Below are positions 58,163 through 64,000 of a stretch of 64,000 bases of DNA, piece after piece. The DNA lies in contig QJPP01000310.1 of NCBI GenBank assembly GCA_003996215.1, positions 124,001 through 188,000 on the forward strand, written 5' to 3'. Both the position numbers and the translations under genes were made by a program. This DNA is from Jaltomata sinuosa (taxonomy: Eukaryota > Streptophyta > Magnoliopsida > Solanales > Solanaceae). Under the pieces are notes generated by a model. It had not been told where the DNA came from and did no database searches. It saw nothing but the letters and a program-made list of their open reading frames with translations. Numbering within the stretch: the stretch's first letter is position 1; every line of letters begins with the position of its first letter.

Positions 58163-61100
58163 ATGGCAAAGAGGGGTATTTTGGTAATTTTTTCAGCTCT
58201 TGTTCTTCTTGCAGTTTATGGTGTTGTTGCTGAGGAGAAGGAACATGTGTTGACTTTGGACCATTCTAACCTCACTGATACTGTTTCAAAGCACAACTTC
58301 ATTGTTCTTGAATTCTATGCACCTTGGTAATTAATCCCTTTATTTATTTTCTTTAATTAAAAAAGTTCTTTTCTTTTTGCTGTTTTCTGAATCTGTATGT
58401 GCAGAATATACAGAATATAATAAATGATAGGATAAAGCCTAAAGGGGTTTTGTTTTTGATCTATTCTTTGCTTGTTTTAGTTCGATTTTGCTGTAATTTT
58501 TAGTTTGTCTGAAAGTGAAAGGGTTCATCAAGAACCCTTTTTGGTAATTAATCCCTTAATTTATTTTCTTTAAAAAAGTTCATTTTTTTGCTGTTTTTTA
58601 ATTCTGTATGTGCAGAATATAAATCAATGAATGGATAAAGCATAAAGGGGTTTTGTTTTTGATGCCTTTTGTTTTTATTTTAGTTTGATTTTGCTGTGAT
58701 TTTTGGTTTTGAAGATCATTTTCTTGAAAATTGACCTTAATTTGTCTGAAAGGGTTTATCAAGAACCCTTTTTGGTAATTTGTTCCTTTTTTTTTTTGTG
58801 AAGTTCATTTTTTTTGCTGTGTCTGAATCTGTATGTGCAGACGATAATCAATGATTGGATAAAAGGGTTTTGTTTTTTTTATGTCTTTTTTTCTTATTTT
58901 AGCTTGATTTTACTGTAATTTTTGGTTTTCAAGATCATTTCTTGAAAATTGACCTTAATTTGTGTGAAAGGGTTTATCAAGGACCCTTTTTGGTAATTAA
59001 TCCTTTTTTTTTGCTCTTGTTCTGCTGTTCCTTTATTTATTTTGTTTAAAAGTTCTTTTTTTCTTGCTGATGTATGAATCTGTATGTGCAGAATATAATC
59101 AATGGTAGGATAAAGCCTAAAGGGGGTTTGTTCTTTTATCTTTTCTTTTTTTGTTTTGGTTTGATTTTGCTGTAATTTTTGGTTTTCAAGATCATTTCTT
59201 GAAAGTTGACCTTAATTTGTCTGAAAGGGTTTATCAAGAACCCTTTTTGGTAATTAATCCCTTTTTGCTCTATTCTGCTGTTCATTTTTTTGCTGCTTTC
59301 TTTGCTTTTAGAATCAGTATGTGCAGAAGATAATCAATGATTGGTTCTTTTTCTTTTGTGGGGTTTAAGGTTTTGTTCTGTAAAGGGGTTTTGTTTCTGA
59401 TTTTTTTTATTTTTTTTTTGGTTTTCTGAATCTTTGAGTAGAAGAGAGATTTCATGATTGGGTATTTTCTTGGGGTTTAAGGATTTTTTTTTCTGTAAAA
59501 AGCGTCTTTTTTGCTGTAATTTTTGGTTTTCACATTCTGTGAGGACTGCATCAAGATCATTTCTTGAGCATTGACCTTAATTTGTCTGAAAGGTTTTATC
59601 AAGGACCCTTTTGTTGATAGATGTATTTGCATTTGTTGACTGATTGAGGTTTAAGGTTTTTTCTGTAAAAAGCTGCTTCTTTTTAATTCATGTTTGCTGC
59701 TTTTTTTTGGTTCTAGATCTTGTATATGCAGAATTTTAAAAAAGAAAAAGAAAAGAATATGGATTTGTGTATGTGTTTTTCTATTTCTAAATTACAAGTT
59801 TTTATGTAAAGGATTTTTGGAAATCATACTGCTGATAACTCTAGTTAGATTTATATTTTGTGTTCTATGTTACTGCAAGTTAATGGTTTTCTCTTTTCTG
59901 GGATAGTCTGTTGTAAGTCAACATTTGCTTGTTGATCTGACTGGTTAATTTCCCCTGCGAAATCAAAACTTCAAATGGTCTTGATCTGCAAACTGAATAG
60001 TGAGCTCATTTGATATGATTTGTGTAGTTTCTGTTGAAGGTTTTAGATATGAATGGGGAATTCCACAAACATGTATGTATTTGTATTTTGTAAGAGGCTC
60101 CAGTATTCTGTGTTATATAGAGATTCTTTATGCCAAATATCTTGGTATGTGCAGGGGAGGATCCAATTTTACGGTACCGGGTTCATATGAACCCATGAAA
60201 GAGATAGTGAGTTTATGTTAAAGCTATATATGACTCGAGGACATGACATGCTTGAGATGGTTGGATTAGCATCTTGCATTAGTTCCCATGGTTATACATT
60301 GTTGTCGAAATGCTTATTTAATTATTCTTTGGCTAAAAATATTTAATTAGATTTTAATGCCTTCATAGCTGTGGCAATTTTTTCGAGCATATCAACAAAC
60401 AAAGTGTTAATTTTTAGAAGCAATTGTGTAATGAACAAATGTCCAACCACTTTATTTTTTCTTTTCATTTCCTTTCAATTCATAAGCATCTGATAATATA
60501 CTTGCAATAACAGGTGTGGGCACTGTAAGAATCTTGCTCCTGAGGTACTAATTTCTTCTCTAAAGTGCTTAATAAAGGAGGAAGATCGTTTTTCTCCGTC
60601 ATTATATTTTTCTTGGCATTTTCGACCTATGCCACTAATTTATGGTAAATTATTTTCTTTCCAGTATGAAAAAGCCGCTTCAGAGCTGAGTAGTCATGAC
60701 CCTCCAATTGTCCTGGCTAAGTATGATGCAAGTGATGAAGCCAATAGAGAACTTGTGTCACAGTACGAGATCCAGGGTTTCCCAACTATTAAGATCTTGC
60801 GGGATGGAGGAAAGAAAGTTCAAGAATATAACGGCCCTCGTGAAGCAGCTGGTATTGTAGCCTATTTGAAGAAACAAGTGGGTCCTGCATCTTCTGAAAT
60901 CAAGTCGAAGGAGGACGCTGCAAACGTTATTGATGAGAAAAATATCTTTGTTGTAAGTGGTGATACTTTTGATTTTTTCCTCATCATTATGGAAATTTAT
61001 TTGCAGCATGTCATAGCTTCTTGCTGTCTGAAATCTATTTATATTTCTTTAGGTTGGTATATTTCCAGACCCCTCTGGAGAGAAATTTGAGAACTATTTA

Positions 61101-63654
61101 ACACTAGCTGAAAAACTGCGAGGTGAGGTCGATTTTGCTCACACTGTTGATGCTAAATTCCTCCCTCGGGGTGGGCCAGTCAATAAGCCCACTCTTCGTC
61201 TTCTCAAGCCATTCGATGAACTCTTTGTTGATTTTGAGGTATTACTTTTATCTGTGTATAATTTTGTTACTTATTGCATTATGGTTATGAGGCTTAACTC
61301 TTGTCCTATATTTTCTTTTAATTAATTGACCGTATAATTATATTCTTGCAGGATTTTCAAGTCGATGCAATGGAGAAGTTCATTTCAGAAGCTAGTATTC
61401 CTGTTGTTACTATTTTTGACAATGACCCCAATAACCATCCTTATGTTAACAAGTTCTTTGAAGGCACCAATGCCAAGGTATTTGATTCTGCGAGCTGTAA
61501 TGCTGCAATTTGACCTTATATTTCAATATCAAGCAATTCTACGATTTTTTCATGAATTTTACAGTTACAATTTTGGTACCTGTATTATTTTGTTTTCATT
61601 TACTAATATTTGAGAATTAACTTCAAATTTAAGGTGTTGATTTAATTTTTTGACATTTGCAAATCTACAGACAATGCTATTTGTGAACTTTAGCTCTGAG
61701 CTTGATGCTTTTAAGTCCAAGTACCACGATGTTGCTGCGCTTTATAAAGGGGATGGAGTGAGCTTTCTCTTGGGAGATCTTGAGGCTGGTCAAGGTGCTT
61801 TTGAGGTTAGTTAAAAAAATTCAACTATCTGATAACGTATCATTTTACCCATGATCACATAAAAAAGGCATGTTGAACATTCATGAATGTTGGATTGCAG
61901 TACTTTGGACTGAAGCCCGAACAGGCACCTGTGATCATCATTATGGACAGTGATGATCAGAAGTACATTAAGGACCATGTAGAACCTGATGCCCTTGCTG
62001 CTTTCTTGAAGGATTACAAGGTGATGAGTCCTGTTCTTTTGGTTGTTGTTAGTTTGCAAATCGCACTTGTATCGTCTTGGATATTTGGAATATAAAACCG
62101 TAATCAATTGTGAACAATACTCTGCATTGAAGGGAAGGCTTGCTAACCTTTGTCCACATTGTTACAGGATGGAAAACTGAAGCCACATGTTAAGTCACAG
62201 CCCATCCCTGAAACCAATGACGAACCTGTTAAGGTGGTTGTTAGGGATACCCTCCAGGATATGGTTTTCAACTCCGGGAAAAATGGTGCGTGTCTATCGA
62301 TTGACAATTCTTTATTGCACGTCTTTTTTAGAACGGTAATATTGTATTCATCAGTACTAAAAGATTGCACTGGCAACAGTAGTACAAAGAAAAGAAGAAA
62401 GCCTAGGTACACTTCACAAAGCTTCCAAAAAGTCTAGGATGACATCAATATCCTCTATACAAAATTCTTTACACAAAATGCAAGCTCAAATTACTCTTGT
62501 TCTCAAAACATCTGTATTTCTTTCCCTCCAAATGCACAAAGGAATTGCCCTCCACCATTTCTTCTGCTTTACATTCCTCCCAGCTTGATCCCAAGCTATT
62601 AAAAGTTCAAAAGTGTTTCCCGGCATATTCTTTATTCCACGTTATGGTTGAGAGATTTGTTTCCTTGTTACACCATTTTGTCTCTTGCCTCTTTGGTGTT
62701 TACTTACATTTCTTTACTATTGTGTAAGATCGCGATGAAGAGCTGGATGTCGTGAATTAACTGAATGTGGAACTTAAGAGTAAAAATTATATGTAGTAGG
62801 AGAAAGAGGGAGTTTAGGGAGCATTTATCAGCTTATTGCCCGTGGGTTTGACTACAATAATAATTGTGCTTTCCTGAATTGCTACTCTTTTGGTCTTCTC
62901 AGTGCTGTTAGAGTTCTATGCACCTTGGTGTGGCCACTGCAAGAGTCTGGCTCCAATTTTGGATGAAGTGGCTGTATCATTTGAGAGCGATCCGGATGTT
63001 CTCATTGCAAAACTGGTAAGAACTTTTTCATGAACTAAACAAGGATATTTGATGCATGTATCTCCTTCATCCTTTGTGACATTACTTATTAGCTAATCTT
63101 AAATAAATGGAGTGGACGTTTGATCTTTTCGCTGAGATAAAGGCAAATGAGAGAATATATAGAATTAGAATGTAGTTCTTAGCATTTAACCTCCTTTTAT
63201 GTTATGGATTTCGTCGTACAAAAAATGATTCGCAGAGGAGAGATTTTGTTTACGCATTTTTGAGTAGCATACGGTTGTGAAGTGTATCAGAAAAGAAGGT
63301 TTGTATGGCTTAAACGTGTGGTGATATCTATAATATACATCTCCATAATAATAGATGAATGCATTAGCAGTTGGTACCTGTAATGCACAGGACATATATT
63401 AGTAGTTGTGTTTGTCATTGGTCATTTCCTCACCTGCTTTCCATTTACAGGACGCAACCGCAAATGATCTCCCGAAAGGTGAATTCGACGTTCAGGGATT
63501 CCCTACTATGTACTTCAGATCTGCCTCCGGTAACTTGTCACAGTATGACGGTGAGAGAACAAAAGAGGCGATCATTGAATTTATCGAGAAGAATCGTGAC
63601 AAGCCTGTTCAGTCAGACTCTGCCAAAGCCGATTCAGCAAAGGATGAGCTTTAG
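58163..63654 (+). CDS. PDI: Protein disulfide isomerase (PDIL1 type), ER luminal, 10 exons, 494 aa
   Basis: Forms, breaks and rearranges disulfide bonds in proteins folding in the ER lumen. Exons: 58163-58326, 60514-60544, 60665-60952, 61053-61238, 61352-61477, 61671-61805, 61901-62020, 62168-62285, 62903-63015, 63451-63654; all junctions are GT-AG and in frame. Start: the ATG at 58163 gives a classic signal peptide (about 1-23, MAKRGILVIFSALVLLAVYG). An in-frame ATG at 58121 would add 14 residues before it and lies at the predicted transcription start. Two thioredoxin domains carry active sites WCGHC at residues 55-59 and 398-402, each in the APWCGHCK context. Two non-catalytic thioredoxin-like domains lie between. 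FPTI and FPTM cis-proline motifs are present. The C-terminus is KDEL (491-494), the ER retrieval signal. Length and a-b-b'-a' layout match plant PDIL1-1/1-2. Regulation: an ERSE and a TATA box lie upstream. Intron 1 is 2.2 kb with tandem repeats. Confidence 0.98.
58318..59620. repeat. About five to six diverged tandem repeats in PDI intron 1, each with a copy of the donor region
   Basis: TTGGTAATTAATCCC at the exon 1/intron 1 junction (58325) recurs in variant form at 58541, 58772, 58990 and 59247, with a last weak copy near 59608. Each unit (about 216-257 bp apart) also contains GAATCTGTATGTGCAG, GGATAAAGCCTAAAGGGG-like text, TTTTGCTGTAATTTTTGGTT and GGGTTTATCAAGAACCC. The intron grew by tandem duplication of its own 5' end. 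Confidence 0.9.
62330..62690 (-). mobile_element. L1 LINE 3' fragment in PDI intron 8
   Basis: Minus-strand sequence from about 62610 reads WDQAGRNVKQKKWWRAIPLC, then IWRERNTDVLRTRVI. This matches the end of the zf-RVT region in Solanaceae L1 ORF2 (typical text KKWW..IP.CIWW.IWKERN.R.F). A short tail toward 62330 (DVILDFLEAL-like) fits the last codons. It is a 5'-truncated LINE antisense to PDI, within the 617-bp intron between exons 8 and 9. Confidence 0.65.
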
Positions 63655-64000
63655 AGGTTTGATTGTCTTCCTTAGAGCATCAATTATGATATCTGCAATT
63701 ATTGATATGATAGTCAACAGAATTAACGTCATGCTTGTTGAGTACAATCTCGTCCTTTGTTTGGGAACTAGGGAAGGGAAAGGAGAGGAAAGGGAAGGAA
63801 TTCAGAAAGAGGGAAAATGTTGAAAAGTGGAAGTAAGGAAAACAAGTTCCAAAGTGACATTCCACATTAATTGTCTTCTCCCCACCCTCCAACACACCTC
63901 ACCTCCACCTCTACCCCCATAGCCCCATCCGCACCCTCCTACACTCCATCTCTATCCCATAATATTACATAAAAGATGATCTTGGGACAATAGTTTCTGC
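63655..64000 (+). other. PDI 3' UTR and downstream DNA
   Basis: Non-coding. It contains a purine-rich tract at 63771-63815 (GGGAAGGGAAAGGAGAGGAA) facing a pyrimidine/C-rich tract at 63875-63955 (CTCCCCACCCTCCAACACAC). No polyadenylation signal of canonical form is obvious before the window ends. Confidence 0.4.

Noticed and set aside
60140..60225. hAT-type MITE in PDI intron 1 (GTGCAGGGGAGGATCC ... GGGTTCATATGAACCC)
   Set aside because: It resembles the CAGGGGCGGA start of Solanaceae hAT MITEs, but the second end and target duplication could not be found.

Overview
The window looks like nuclear DNA of a flowering plant, almost certainly a member of the Solanaceae (nightshade family); I cannot fix the genus. 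Three things point this way: spliced plant genes with GT-AG introns, a chloroplast FtsH protease and an ER protein disulfide isomerase, and repeats typical of Solanaceae (an Au-type SINE, a second tRNA-derived SINE, RTE LINEs ending in a TTG microsatellite, and long LTRs with TGTAAC...RTGACA ends). No rRNA, functional tRNA or CRISPR array is seen.

Layout. (1) 1-2636, minus strand: 5' part of a large hypothetical protein gene with two N-terminal membrane segments; its second exon runs off the left edge in one open frame. (2) 2.7-5.3 kb: intergenic, with a 65-bp minisatellite. (3) 5357-12504: a decayed Ty3/gypsy chromovirus with both LTRs and a 5-bp target duplication, split by a 2.1-kb solo LTR that has its own duplication. 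(4) 12.5-15.4 kb: an old RTE fragment, a Stowaway-like MITE and a SINE. (5) 15398-26181, plus strand: complete 13-exon gene for chloroplast FtsH (FTSH7/9 type, 819 aa), whose 5-kb first intron holds two RTE fragments and two extra copies of the exon 1/donor junction. (6) 26.2-33 kb: Au SINE and three long-inverted-repeat MITEs, one with a perfect 9-bp Mutator-type duplication. (7) 33-47 kb: a nested stack of transposons. A gypsy gag fragment borders a minus-strand LTR element, which is split by a nearly full-length L1 LINE (15-bp duplication), which is itself split by a 3.9-kb LTR unit (5-bp duplication). (8) 50.1-53.4 kb: a 1.6 + 1.6 kb inverted duplication carrying CKI1-type histidine kinase fragments, which could fold into a long hairpin RNA. 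(9) 53.5-57.7 kb: repeats, including a recent 491-bp tandem duplication and a lone BED-type zinc finger. (10) 58163-63654, plus strand: complete 10-exon protein disulfide isomerase gene (494 aa, two CGHC sites, KDEL end) with a plant ER-stress element just upstream of its TATA box.

The three host genes are functionally unrelated: an unknown membrane protein, a plastid protease and an ER folding enzyme. They sit as islands in transposon-rich DNA. The most novel-looking items are the histidine-kinase inverted duplication, the splice-donor copies inside the first introns of both complete genes, and the depth of the nested insertions, where several insertion sites can be rebuilt base by base.
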